21,662 nucleotides of DNA. It comes from Apostichopus leukothele. Lineage: Eukaryota > Echinodermata > Holothuroidea > Aspidochirotida > Stichopodidae. Within the stretch, counting starts at the first letter, position 1. Every line of letters begins with the position of its first letter. The translations under genes were made by a program, and so were the position numbers. This document shows positions 1 through 21,656 of this stretch, one piece after another. The notes beneath the pieces are model-generated. The model was not told the DNA's origin and ran no database searches. It saw nothing but the letters and a program-made list of their open reading frames with translations. The stretch lies in the NCBI GenBank assembly GCA_010014835.2, contig JAAAKB020000003.1:540435-562096 (forward strand). The letters run 5' to 3'.

Positions 1-142
1 GTAGTGATGTTAATTATATGAAGTTATTAACAAGTTAATGAAAGAAACAAAAGCAAATAGAAATTATTGAGGAAGGTATTATACCTTATCTTACACCTAC
101 GTATTTGAACATGAAAACATTGTCAGTAGAGAATGTAATTCA

Positions 143-148
143 TTTATT
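143..148 (-). promoter_or_regulatory. Candidate poly(A) signal of the coiled-coil gene
   Basis: TTTATT on the plus strand is AATAAA on the minus strand, about 165 bases after the stop codon of the minus-strand gene. This is a normal place for a poly(A) signal, but AATAAA is common in AT-rich DNA. Confidence 0.4.
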
Positions 149-189
149 ATAGCACCCAATATGTACTTTCTTGAAATCGTGATACACAA

Positions 190-261
190 GGGTACCCGGA
201 ACCCGACGGGTAACGGCTCTCGGGTACCCGGTTCCCGATTTTTGGACCCATGTAAACACTA
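190..261. repeat. GC-rich repeat with duplicated GGGTACCCGG core, possible end of a hAT-like MITE
   Basis: The 17-base unit GGGTACCCGGAACCCGA (190-206) recurs at 222-238 with two changes. Each unit contains the palindrome GGGTACCC. The block ends with CACTA at 257-261, which reads TAGTG on the minus strand and fits the loose YARNG end of hAT transposons. I cannot see the partner terminus or a target-site duplication. The block lies in the presumed 3' UTR of the minus gene. It is clearly a repeat-like GC island in AT-rich DNA; the hAT label is a guess. Confidence 0.4.
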
Positions 262-311
262 GAAAATTGTTAGTGATGAAATGCAACCAATGCTTATAAC
301 TTAAAGACTTT

Positions 312-519
312 TCAAACTATATCCCACCAACCTCTTCTCTCCCCTTGAATGGATTCCTGTTCCTCTTGCAACTCCTCACAGTGTTTCTGGTGGGCCAAGA
401 TTTCTGCTGTCAGGTCCCTCTGTTGGGCAACCAGCGCCTTGATCTGCTCTCTAGCTCCTTTGTCGATAGGAGCGTCATCGTTGAACATCACCTCCAATAG
501 TGATCCACCCATCTGGAGT
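312..519 (-). CDS. Coiled-coil gene, last coding exon with stop
   Basis: The exon follows an atttcacacag acceptor. It encodes 68 residues and the TGA stop. It begins LQMGGSLLEVMFNDDAPIDK, then a Gln/Glu-rich helix ending in the motif RGWWDIV. A repeated leucine pattern in the second half supports a C-terminal coiled coil. Confidence 0.82.
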
Positions 520-2996
520 CTGTGTGAAATAGAAATTACAACACACACAGGTTATCAGTATTGTTTGCAAATCTTTAATGTCTTAAAATGGGTTGCAAGG
601 TTTTCAAAACTACTTTGTTAAAATTTTCCAATGCTCAAAATGTGAGCTTAAAATATCAGACTCCAATTTGACGATGGAAACATTCTTGAGACGATAAAAA
701 ACTTTGTAGATGGCACAAAATTAAATGCCATGATTATTGTTTTTTAGATCTTTCTAGCATTTTTGGTGACAATACTGATGACCTGCATTTTGTTGATATC
801 ACAAGAACTTGATTATTTGTAGGGGAAAAGTGAAGAGTAATTTCAGCATTTAATCTGGAATTTCGAGAGAAATGTTAAGATATTTTTCTATTGCATTACA
901 CTTTAAGAGTTTGAAATGGTTAAAGAGATGACATTACTGTTTATACTGAAATATGACTTAATTTTGAAGAAGTTCGTAAAGAATATTGACATTACATCAA
1001 GGTCAGCCTGTTGACCAGAATTCAATACAGGGAATAAGTCACTGTTCAAAGTTTGTGATAGCAGGTTTGAAGGCTCTGCATTTGGTCCCTTAAAATATGC
1101 TATGGTTCCTGTGTACAAAAATTGGTGCTTTATGCATGTTTGCACTTGCATATCACTTTGAACACATTGTGTAGAATTTTGTGATGCAATATTGGATAAA
1201 TTATTCCCTTCAATAACCTGTCAATAAATGGAACAGTCCAAATGCAGACATTATAATGGTACTGTACTTCCTGTTGCTCAATGATACAACAAATTGGAAA
1301 ATACTATTTGTCATAAAAATAGAGATTTGTAAAAATCTGTCTTACCTTTGTAAAGCTAATGATTGGGCAGATTTAAAACTTGTTTGCTTAAAAAGTCCTT
1401 GCTGCAACTCCAGAATACTGAAAGAAAAGTAAAAAAAATGTAATAGTTGACCATGAATGATACAAATACTGTAACAAAAAAAACCTATGATCTATTTACT
1501 ACCAACATGTGATTTCTACCACCATGGCTTGTTTCTGACCCCTTCTAATAGATACACTTTGCTGTGTCTAAATAGTTTCACTTCAATTGCATTCTTGGCT
1601 ATTGAAACACATTAATTTAATTAGGCACAATTAGGCTAATGGTTCTTCCTTTGGTAACTGTTATGTTTGAAAATAGAGATGATATCAAGATGTTGAGCTT
1701 TGAAATCTTTGTTCATGATCATTACAGTGTCTTCAAGTACTGGTATATTCACAAGTGCATTAAATAGAAAAAATAGCACAAAGGGATTGGAATTCACATG
1801 GAGGGTTAAAACAGGGAAGTTTTGGTAACTTTACAATAGCAGCATGAATTGAGGTTCTCTCGTGGATGGTATAAATTGCAGAAGCAAAGTCTGCACTACA
1901 AAAATCTAGGCTACCTGCTGTCAACATTATCTTTCTCTTCTTGGACAACATCTTGTTGAGACGAGGCAATTGCAGCCTGGAGTGTAGATTTCAGAGCTTC
2001 AAGATGATCCTTGTACCTGAAATAACCAACAGGAAAGAGCAAAGTTACCATGTATCAAATTCAAACCAAGTATACCACATCAGTTCTTTCAAATTGAATA
2101 AAACCCTCTAAGGAAAAAGAGAACTTTCCTCATGTTTTGTGCAACGTGGTTAATTAGACTTGGAGGGCAATGCTTATGGTGCAGGAAAGGTTGAGCTAGA
2201 ACATCGGTAGTCCCTACGTCTGCCACACAGTAAATATATAGTCCTTATAGAGAAAAGGTTAGAAGTTAGAATGGCCGATGAACATATAAATTACCAAAGT
2301 ATTAACATCCAAGTCTGCTCACTTACTGGCCAGGTTAAATATGTAATGCACATTGCAAAATCTCCTTAGTCAAGTTTTGTTCACATAGGTTCTTTACTTC
2401 ATTTGGATGTGCATGAGAAGGTTAGAAGCCATTTTAACACAATGGCTGGTTTGGCAGTTTTTATGTCAGTAGATCTGGTCAACGAACATTGACCGGTACA
2501 TTTTCAAAGCATGTGTTAACAAACTGGAAAAATATCCATAACTTATTTCAATCTCTCATCCCCAAAACATATCCAGGATAATTATAATGCTAGTAGTAGT
2601 ATGCAATGGACTGCATTGCTCAGACTGTAATATTGAACTTGACTGGTAAATTTAAATTGAAAGTTCAGCTCAAAATTTCCTCATATTCACAAATAACCAT
2701 AGAAGACATTGCACTTGCACAATGATTTTAGCCAATTAGGAAGGAATTTGAGGAAAAAGGTGATCGAATCCTCCCTAGGCAAACATGCTTGCTAGTTGCT
2801 GCAGTATTGTCCATTTGTCACTTACTTTGGCCTAGGCAGGATAGGCCTTACTTAGGGCCTAGGCCTACATTACAAATTACATGCTATAGACTGTATAGAA
2901 CTTCTAAGTAGAAGTATTGAATCACTCAAGTTCAACCTGATCAGTTCAAGTGTAGTCATGTTCTCATTGAGTGGCGTATCCTCTGTTTCGTCCATA
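312..2996 (-). CDS. Unrecognised 146-residue coiled-coil protein, four coding exons (complete gene model)
   Basis: I assembled this gene from splice sites and phase. The coding exons, read on the minus strand, are 2995-2937, 2016-1915, 1417-1346 and 519-312. Their lengths (59, 102, 72 and 208 bases) sum to 441, which is 147 codons including the TGA stop at 314-312. Each junction is in phase 2 and splits an Arg or Ser codon. The protein begins MDETEDTPLNENMTTLELI and ends GWWDIV. It is rich in Glu, Gln, Leu and Lys, with two heptad-like stretches at about residues 20-65 and 105-140, so an alpha-helical coiled-coil protein is likely. I see no signal peptide and no membrane segment. Small kinetochore or centromere coiled-coil subunits (CENP-H, PMF1 type) have this general look, but I could not match it to one. 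It lies head to head with the MIER gene. The gene structure is well supported; the function is unknown. Confidence 0.78.
520..1345. other. Intron of the coiled-coil gene (third intron)
   Basis: AT-rich sequence between the third and last coding exons of the minus gene. Short open frames here have no splice context and no recognisable content. I see no repeat or RNA gene. Confidence 0.6.
1346..1417 (-). CDS. Coiled-coil gene, third coding exon
   Basis: The exon is 72 bases long, with a strong cttttctttcag acceptor and a gtaag donor. It reads ILELQQGLFKQTSFKSAQSL and a few more residues. The phase is 2 at both ends, matching its neighbours exactly. It is too short to show as a long open frame. 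Confidence 0.78.
1418..2936. other. Introns one and two of the coiled-coil gene
   Basis: Two introns (1418-1914 and 2017-2936) flank the exon at 1915-2016. The larger holds AGGCCTA-type words at about 2820-2870 (tggcctaggcagg, ataggcctt, gggcctaggcctac). Nothing else in them is recognisable. Confidence 0.6.
1915..2016 (-). CDS. Coiled-coil gene, second coding exon
   Basis: The exon is 102 bases long, with a tatttcag acceptor and a gtagcc donor. It reads YKDHLEALKSTLQAAIASSQ and continues with acidic residues. Leucine and isoleucine spacing suits an amphipathic helix. The first base completes the Arg codon begun in the previous exon. Confidence 0.75.
2937..2996 (-). CDS. Coiled-coil gene, first coding exon
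   Basis: The exon carries the start codon at 2995-2993 and 19 acidic and polar codons, then two bases of a split Arg codon. It follows a possible acceptor (ttgcag before 2996) and ends at a weak gttgaa donor. If the acceptor is real, a noncoding leader exon lies upstream on the minus strand near 3.1-3.2 kb; otherwise this is simply exon 1 with a longer 5' UTR. Confidence 0.65.
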
Positions 2997-3458
2997 CTGC
3001 AATGTTGAAAAAGTCACAAATTAAACTCAAGGATCACGATGGTTGTATCTGTGTACATGACTAGGCCTACTCCTGTAGCATAAGTGTTACGTACGTCATG
3101 CATGAACCATTCACCAGACCAACTTCATTTCTGCTGTACGTTGTACGTATGCGGTACACAGTGATACGGTATGGTCAGTTGATTGTGTTCGCGGGGTTTT
3201 CAAACCTGTTATAAAATAAGATAGTTCAAAGAGATATGTTTTTGGATTTATTTATGAAAATAAAAAAATCGAAGTACATTTCAAATATCACAAATTTTCA
3301 ACAAATGACAATTATTATTTGTGTTTTCTACCTTAGATAACCGCAAAATAATGTAAAGGACAAAAAAAACTTCCCTGTAAGCGAGGATCCTCTTACGCAC
3401 TGTTATTTGTATTTCATGTTGTGACTTGCAACACCGAGTTTACTGCATAGAAATTTCT
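2997..3458. promoter_or_regulatory. Candidate bidirectional promoter region between two divergent genes
   Basis: The minus-strand gene starts near 2996, and the plus-strand MIER gene probably begins near 3.25-3.6 kb. The space between contains TATAAAATA at 3210-3218, which also reads TATTTTATA on the minus strand. It also holds ACGTACGTCATG at 3092-3103 and several CpG-containing words (gtacgt, cgtatgcggta). The head-to-head layout suggests a shared promoter, but no start site can be read directly from the sequence. Confidence 0.35.
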
Positions 3459-3624
3459 ATGGTGTACTGTTTACATTTTTGTGCTAGCGACTTCGCTGTT
3501 CGTTCGTCTGCTGAATTGAAAGTGAAAGATGAACCACTTTCGTTCCGTGAATTGTGCGTTAAATGTAAGACATACGTCGATAACTCATCTGCCACAATCA
3601 AAGCTTTACCACTTGCCATCTCTG
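3459..3624 (+). other. Possible noncoding leader exon of the MIER gene
   Basis: The segment is richer in CpG than its surroundings and is open on both strands (plus 3426-3710, minus 3703-3440). It ends in a fair donor, TCTG followed by gtatgt at 3625. On the plus strand it could encode about 55 residues beginning MVYCLHFC, but joining that frame to the next exon meets stops at once with either possible acceptor. It is more likely a 5' UTR exon, or unrelated. The minus-strand frame (MASGKALIVADELSTY and onward) is also unrecognised. Confidence 0.3.
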
Positions 3625-5649
3625 GTATGTATGAAATAAGTAATGTCGTGAATAGACGAATTTCTAATTGTTTTTCACTTAGAATCCTGTTTAAAAACAC
3701 CATTTACTGATTTAGGCTACCTTTTACCGTAACTAAACTTAGGACCTAGGCCTAGTCTAGGTTAGTTCAACTCAGTAGCCTATGAGCTATAGCCTAGATG
3801 CAAAATATAGGCCTAACGTTACGTTAAATGCTTTCAAGTTCTAGTTTAGGTGAATATTAGTAGATAGTAGCATGGTGGGCTCATAATTGACGCATTAAGG
3901 ATTTGATCAACGATGTCTATCAAGGAAAAAATCCAAATCACTCAACTGTATACGTTTTTCATATGTGTAGTTTCTCAGCAATGTAATGATCTCAAAATAT
4001 TCATTGTTCTTTGCTTACGCAACATACAATTGAGCAGAATGTCTGCTGGTCAAAATTCTTTCATACCCCGAAATTGACACATTCGTCAATGAGCTAACTA
4101 ACTTTTGTGTAAGTATACATCCATTGACTGGATGCTGTTTGCTATGCTCTGAGCCTCTAAGCTCAGGCAGGTCAGGTCCCAGAGAGGAGTGGTTTCATGT
4201 TGAGGTAATTTTGGTTATTTTAGGGAGTAAAATTTCCAAACACCAAAAATATGTGCAAAACTGCAGGGAGGGTGTTAAAAAAAAAAAAAACACACAATTT
4301 GATCAGCACATACCTGAAATGCATTCAAAATCATGAAATATGTATCTCTGCTTCGCTGCAAAAAGTTTAGGTTGCAAGCTGCAGTTTTGCTAGTAATATC
4401 TGAAGTTGCGTAAATTACGAAGGTGCGTCAATTATGAAGCCTTTACTGTTCTACTGAAAGTACTAGGCTAGGCCTAGTACTAGTAAGTAGTATGGGGAAT
4501 ATTAATAATACTTATCTACAATTTAGATGGGCTCTTTACTATTAACAGCAAGATTTTCCGAAGTTCAAAATAAAAACAATATCAGTGGTAGAAAATAAAA
4601 TAATGAAGGTTGTGACTTACCATAGAATAGGTCTGTAGCAAGTGTAAGTTCCAAGGTAAAACGTGAAGGCCTATTTCCAGTAGGATATATATTACACAGA
4701 CGAAAGGATTAACCTCATCTCACAGAGCCACATGGAAAAGTGGTCATGGATATTCTTTTCTTCAGAATCCTTAATCAGATGGGTACACCCGAAGAACTAT
4801 TAACAACGAAGTGAGGTTGCACTCTCGAATAGCAAAAGCTATTGTGATCATATTGTGTCACTTACAAGCTTACCTAAAGTTATAACTAGAATCTTTGCAT
4901 AACCTAGGTGCACTAAGACCAAATCTGAAATATTAGCAAGTTTATAAGTGAGTTTTTCTTAGTTCTTAAGGTTTGATGTTTAAATTGTTGTTGGTCACAT
5001 GAATGGTGAAGTGCATTATACTCCAAGTCCTACTTACTTAGTTGTAGCATAGATACTAGCTGAGGCCCTATCATTACTTTGAGTAGCTCAAGTACTGTGA
5101 GTACATCAGTTGTCAAACATACCTTTGTTGATTCAGGTAGGTTAGATTGATTGAAGATGTAGTATTGATTCAATTTTCTTGTGGAGCATTATGATCATCC
5201 AACTTTCCAATATTAAAATAATGATGTAAGCTGAACTTCTAAAGGTATACATGTAGGACAGCAGGCCCTTGAAAGTAAGTATCATGTAACCTCTCTATAC
5301 AGATTTGGGGCTTACTTTATCATTTGACTTTCATTTAAAGCCTGTTAGCACTGAGCATGTACTGGGTACTGTTTATAATATGGTATTAAAGGAAGCAGAA
5401 CATGACTATGTTCCATAACCAAACAAATGTCTTGCCTATTTTGTCTACTTCTAGAAGGATGGTGATTCCCAATTCCAAGGAGCCTATTAATCATAAACAT
5501 TATTAGTAAATATTGCATATTGCACAATATTTGGTAAATTCTGCATATGTATGCGAATGTTTGGAAAGTTTTCAAAAATCTCATATTTATATATTTATTA
5601 TATTTATTTATTTATATTTCATATTTATCAGAAAAATATGTCACTTCAG
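3625..5649. other. Presumed first intron of MIER
   Basis: About 2 kb of AT-rich noncoding sequence. It contains AGGCCTA-like words near 3740-3790, 4460-4480 and 4670, a poly(A) run at about 4275-4290 and a TTTA-rich tract at 5581-5632. I see no exon that fits either gene. Confidence 0.5.
5581..5632. repeat. TTTA/TA-rich low-complexity tract
   Basis: Irregular TTTA and TATATTTA units lie just upstream of the acceptor of the first MIER coding exon. It is a simple repeat that doubles as a T-rich intron end. Confidence 0.7.
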
Positions 5650-5661
5650 CCATAATCCAGA

Positions 5662-17472
<11,811 letters not shown>

Positions 17473-19261
17473 TGATGTGTTGGGGATTAAGGCCATAGTT
17501 TGTGAAAGAGAGAACCGAGTTTCATGGAGTTACAATAATTGTTTTTTGTTTAAACACCACAGTTGTGAGAAGGATGTGATACCGATAGAGATGGTGAAGC
17601 TTTAACGGAAGGTAATCTGATGTGATTGCCATCTATTTTACATCACAATAATGTTAAGATGGAATACTTGTCTGATGCTAACAGGAAGCCACATCTAGAT
17701 AAGATAAACATATACATTTAAATATATATATACATACATACATATATAGATCTGTATATTTTTTATGTGTAGTGTTTGTACAAAAGTATTAGGCTCAGCA
17801 GCAATGTCTTCATGATGTGTCCCAAACCTTCCCTTGAAATGTTTTAATATTTAGTTCATCTTTTCTTTTTCTTTTTTTTTCCCTAAAAGGAAAAACATGC
17901 CTAGTTGATCGTGTTCAACTCACCTTTGTAAACAGCTTGAACATTAAACAATAGTGATGTGCCCCTATCATGAGTACTATGTGTGGATTGATATGTTTTC
18001 CTTTGTTGCCTCCATGATCTGTGACAAAGGTGAATTGTAATGAATATGGCTGTCACACATAATGTGTTGCATTTTGTTTGATCAGCCTGGGCATGTTGTA
18101 ATCCTGTCATATGTGAGCCATTCGTAGTGAGGTGTGGAATATACGTCAATCTGTCAAAACGCCATAATGGGGTGAAGATCATATTGGTATGAAATCAATG
18201 TGTAGAAATGGTTCTGTTTTGTAAAATTGTATCTTTATTAAGTACCATTACATCTAGAAGAGGTTTGGATACATTTGATGAGGATACAGTCATTTTGCCA
18301 TTGCTTGCTTTGTTTTCTTCTCTTTTGATTGTAATCAATGTCTCAGTGACACTGATTTAAAGCTGAAACAAAAGAAAGGTGCTATATGGGGAATTATTGG
18401 TCATCACCAAACATTTATAATTTGATTTGTTTGAAGTAAGATCTCACCTTGCCAAAGATCTTAGGAAATTGTATGTTTTGCTCTGACATGGAAATACTTG
18501 TTCATTTGCTTAAAACTCTTTTTCGAATCAAGAAGTTCAGACAACTTTATAGTTCAGCTAAACCCAAACCATGTGACTCTTTCTGTTATCCTGATCCTGT
18601 TCTATGTATACCTGATAATGATGTTTGTGCCATATCAAAGATAATATTTCATAACTGGACTATTGGTCTTTGCTAATAGGCACACTGCTTGGTTGTAGAG
18701 GTAATCAGTGTATGACCTTCGTTATTCCAAAATTTTCAAGCCTTTTGTTTTCAGAGTATTGATTAATTTCATCCTTTTTGCATGTGACTTGGAACTCTGT
18801 TCTGAACTAAGGAAAAGCATTTATACTTTTCTCCTATAAGTTAGGATTCATTTTGTACAAACCAAGCTGGATTTTTTACCAACTTGAACAGATTTTTAAG
18901 TCGGTTCCATATTTCTTTTTTCTTTTGGTAGTGTAAAACACTAGTTGTACTTCACCAGTGCTTTTGTATGTTGCATATTTGTAAGTAGATTATTTGTGGT
19001 ACTGTATATATATATGTATGATATGTAATTTGAAACAATAATTTATGAGTAGTGTTTGTTTTTATTGGGGATTCTGATATGAATTATTCATTTGTTGGTT
19101 TTTCTTCTTGTTTTTCAGCCCTTTTAGTTCTAATCATGGTCATGTTGCAACAGAAAAGTATGAATGCATGTACACAGAAACCTCAGTAGGTGTAAATTGG
19201 GTAAAATGAAAAAGAGAACATTACTAATGAAATGCCTTTGTACATGTTGTAACATATCTAT

Positions 19262-19447
19262 TTTTCGATTTATTTATCGATTTATCGATATATATATCGA
19301 TATATATATCGATCTATATTATATCGATATATATATCTATATATATCTATATATATATCTATATATATATCTATATATATCTATATATATCTATATATAT
19401 GTATATATATATATGTATATATATGTATATATATGTATATATATAAA
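19262..19447. repeat. TA-rich microsatellite with TATCGATA and TATATATC units
   Basis: The array starts with ATTTATCGATTTATCGATA-type units, passes into TATATATATC repeats of about ten to twelve bases, and ends with TATATATG units. It is a compound simple repeat. The Tyr/Ile-rich open frames across it are translation artefacts. Confidence 0.92.
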
Positions 19448-19448
19448 T

Positions 19449-19494
19449 ACTACAATTTCAATTATATATATATAGATATAATTGAAATTGTAGT
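19449..19494. repeat. Perfect 19-bp inverted repeat (hairpin) in a TA array
   Basis: ACTACAATTTCAATTATAT (19449-19467) and ATATAATTGAAATTGTAGT (19476-19494) are exact reverse complements across an eight-base loop. The non-TA parts of the arms show this is more than a by-product of the microsatellite. Confidence 0.88.
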
Positions 19495-19499
19495 GAGTA

Positions 19500-19642
19500 T
19501 ATACAAATATATATATATATATATAATGCGGCAGGACCGGGTTCGAATCCCCTGTGGAGGCTGGAAGTTTTTTATATATATGTATAGATATATATATATA
19601 TATATATATATAGCCATACATATATATATATATATATATATA
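19500..19642. repeat. TA arrays flanking a tRNA-like B-box fragment
   Basis: (TA)n runs at about 19508-19526 and 19572-19642 enclose 45 bases of unique sequence. That sequence contains GGTTCGAATCC at 19540-19550, an exact RNA polymerase III B box, preceded by gcaggaccg. This looks like the 3' end of a tRNA-derived SINE, or a piece of a tRNA, with an expanded TA tail. No acceptor or anticodon stem is present, so it is not a tRNA gene. Confidence 0.65.
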
Positions 19643-20203
19643 ACTTCTCTCAAAAGGAACGGAGAGTGGGCAGGGAGAAAGTGATGGCATTTTTTGCATT
19701 TCTGCAGAGTATGTGTAAGGTGTGCTACTCAGAGTTTACAAGAAAGAGCTACAACTTTACTGAAATCAGATTTCTCATCATTCTATGGTGAAATGATTTA
19801 TCATTTGTAGTACAGAATGGTTCATTTTATTTTTTCTTCTTTCTATCACTTCTCTATTGGGCATTGTCTGTATTGATTAATAAGTGCACATAGTACATGG
19901 ATGTATTAACCAAACCCACCCATCCCCTCTTGAATTTCTCATGTCTTGATATGTTTGAAATTGTTCATAGTGAGCGTACACCTTCGCTGATAATGTAGTT
20001 TATAATGTAGATGCTGAGTAACAGAACATAGCTGACCTCTTCAATGTTTAACAATTTACAACCTTATACTTATCCATAAGAAGGCAAAGGATATTATGAT
20101 TATTATTATTCCATACATGATATGACATTGCACATGTGCATTAAGCTAATTTAACTTTTTAATTGTTGGAGAAACAGTGTGCTAGTTGGATAACAGGCTT
20201 TTC

Positions 20204-20209
20204 AATAAA
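20204..20209 (+). promoter_or_regulatory. MIER1: Candidate distal poly(A) signal of MIER
   Basis: AATAAA lies within ttttcaataaaacattgg, followed by TG-rich sequence (gttgatg). A further AATAAA is at 20784-20789. Position and context are plausible but unproven. Confidence 0.4.
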
Positions 20210-20349
20210 ACATTGGTTGATGAAAGTTTAGATTGAATATACTGCATTCAGATATAGTATTTGTTTCTCTCTCAAGGAATTATGTCGGGGCTTCAGGATA
20301 AGGCTAGATCAATAGTTCAGATTGGTAATGTTATGAGTTCAAACTGGTC

Positions 20350-20582
20350 AGCCCTCGCTTGGTTTATACCAGGAAACAAAATGGCAATTTTCCGGGTATC
20401 ACATGATCTACGAAGTAACCAAATCTGTCTTCCTTATCTTACTCCTCAAACTCTCTTGTGAAAGTTAATACCTGCTGCAACTATTTCATTAGCTAAGATA
20501 AGGAAGACAGCTTTAGTTACCTTGTAGATCATTTGATACCCAAGATATGGCTGGTTTTGCAGGTACAAACCAAGCGTGGGCT
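20350..20582. repeat. Long imperfect inverted repeat, arms about 90 bp
   Basis: The left arm (20350-20441) begins AGCCCTCGCTTGGTTT and ends TGTCTTCCTTATCTTA. The right arm (20494-20582) is its reverse complement with scattered differences, beginning TAAGATAAGGAAGACA and ending AACCAAGCGTGGGCT. The 52-base centre is unpaired. It could be a foldback element, a MITE, or an inverted duplication. The transcribed form would make a long hairpin. Confidence 0.85.
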
Positions 20583-20936
20583 TAAACCTAAACCAAACTT
20601 GTAATTAAGTCTGGTGTACTGTTGCATCAGGACAAAGTACTCGATTAGGAGTACTGTTTAATGTAAAGAGCAAATTTTTGGAATGGTTGCCTATAGTCGT
20701 TTTTTTATTTGGAAAACCAAAATCAGTTTTTGGGGGTTGTTTTGTTGTTCACATCAAATGTTCCATAATTTTGGAGATAGTAAAATAAAGAACAAAACTA
20801 GTGATGGGCATATGCTCCACCTGAATGAAACTTTTTCACTTTCCAAAAGCCTGGTGTTCTCTTCACCAAACCTACAACTCTCTCCTACAGTAAAAATATT
20901 GATCATTTTCTTTGTCATTTGGCTACAATATTTAGA

Positions 20937-20983
20937 ACAACCAAGTCTGCTGTTGGGACGACCAAAGCGTAAGACTTGGTTGT
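20937..20983. repeat. Perfect 12-bp inverted repeat with adjoining small hairpin
   Basis: ACAACCAAGTCT (20937-20948) pairs exactly with AGACTTGGTTGT (20972-20983) across 23 bases. Immediately after, TTGTCGGAGGGACAA (20980-20994) forms another small stem. Confidence 0.75.
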
Positions 20984-21611
20984 CGGAGGGACAACGAGAA
21001 ATCCTTAAATCCCTGATATTATATTACTTTTTATTTTTGTTATGTGAAAGGTCTTTGAACCAATGCACGTGTATGAATAGTGAGGGTATGTGTAGTCATG
21101 TTTAAATCACTGGTCACAATATCTTTTGACAACACTTTCAGAGATAATATATATTATATCTTAGCCAGCTTTTCAAAAAATAATGACTCCAAGTATATCT
21201 TTGGAAGGTAGAATATTTCTGCTGGTAGCAAGTATCAAGAAAGTTAGAAGTTACTGATGAAAGTAGTTTTATAGTTAAAAGAGCGAGTTACATATGTGTC
21301 TGTAGCAAAGCTTCACATAAAAAATATTCAAGTAACAATGAGCTAGTTCCAGTTGGGGTTCTAACGAATTCAGGAAATACTTCGGTTCAAATGGTCTCGA
21401 GTTTAGGCTTTACCTGGGAAATATCCGGACCTGCGATATGTATACAAAGTACATGTGGTCACAGAGGGGTTGATGATAAAAGTTGACATTTAGTACAGGC
21501 AGGCCTACAGCTTCATGAATCGTTATAGAACTATATGCAACGAAATAGATGCATACCGCGGCTTACACAAAGTGCATGAACTTTCCCTTAAGTATACTTG
21601 ACCTTGTATTG

Positions 21612-21612
<1 letters not shown>

Positions 21613-21651
<39 letters not shown>
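21613..21651. repeat. (TA)n microsatellite
   Basis: About 19 uninterrupted TA units lie near the window end. Confidence 0.95.

Positions 21652-21656
<5 letters not shown>

Larger units (their letters stand above)
17473..20230 (+). other. MIER1: Presumed long 3' UTR of MIER
   Basis: After the stop there is no further coding potential for about 2.7 kb. The first strong AATAAA on the plus strand is at 20204-20209, although an ATTAAA at 17943-17948 could end a shorter transcript. The region includes TA-rich tracts at about 17722-17752 and 19004-19018, the complex array at 19262-19642 and long T runs. The end of transcription is inferred. Confidence 0.45.

Noticed and set aside
312-2996. Assignment of the minus gene to CENP-H or PMF1
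   Set aside because: The resemblance is limited to coiled-coil composition and a few leucine-rich positions recalled from memory; no diagnostic motif is shared.
19540-19550. A tRNA gene
   Set aside because: Only the B-box region is present; there are no anticodon or acceptor stems, because TA repeats flank it.
19164-19699. Several Tyr/Ile-rich open frames on both strands
   Set aside because: They are translations of the TA microsatellites.
20683-21105. A 140-codon plus-strand open frame
   Set aside because: It has no recognisable domain, a patchy composition, no splice or promoter context, and covers a hairpin repeat. A chance open frame is more likely.
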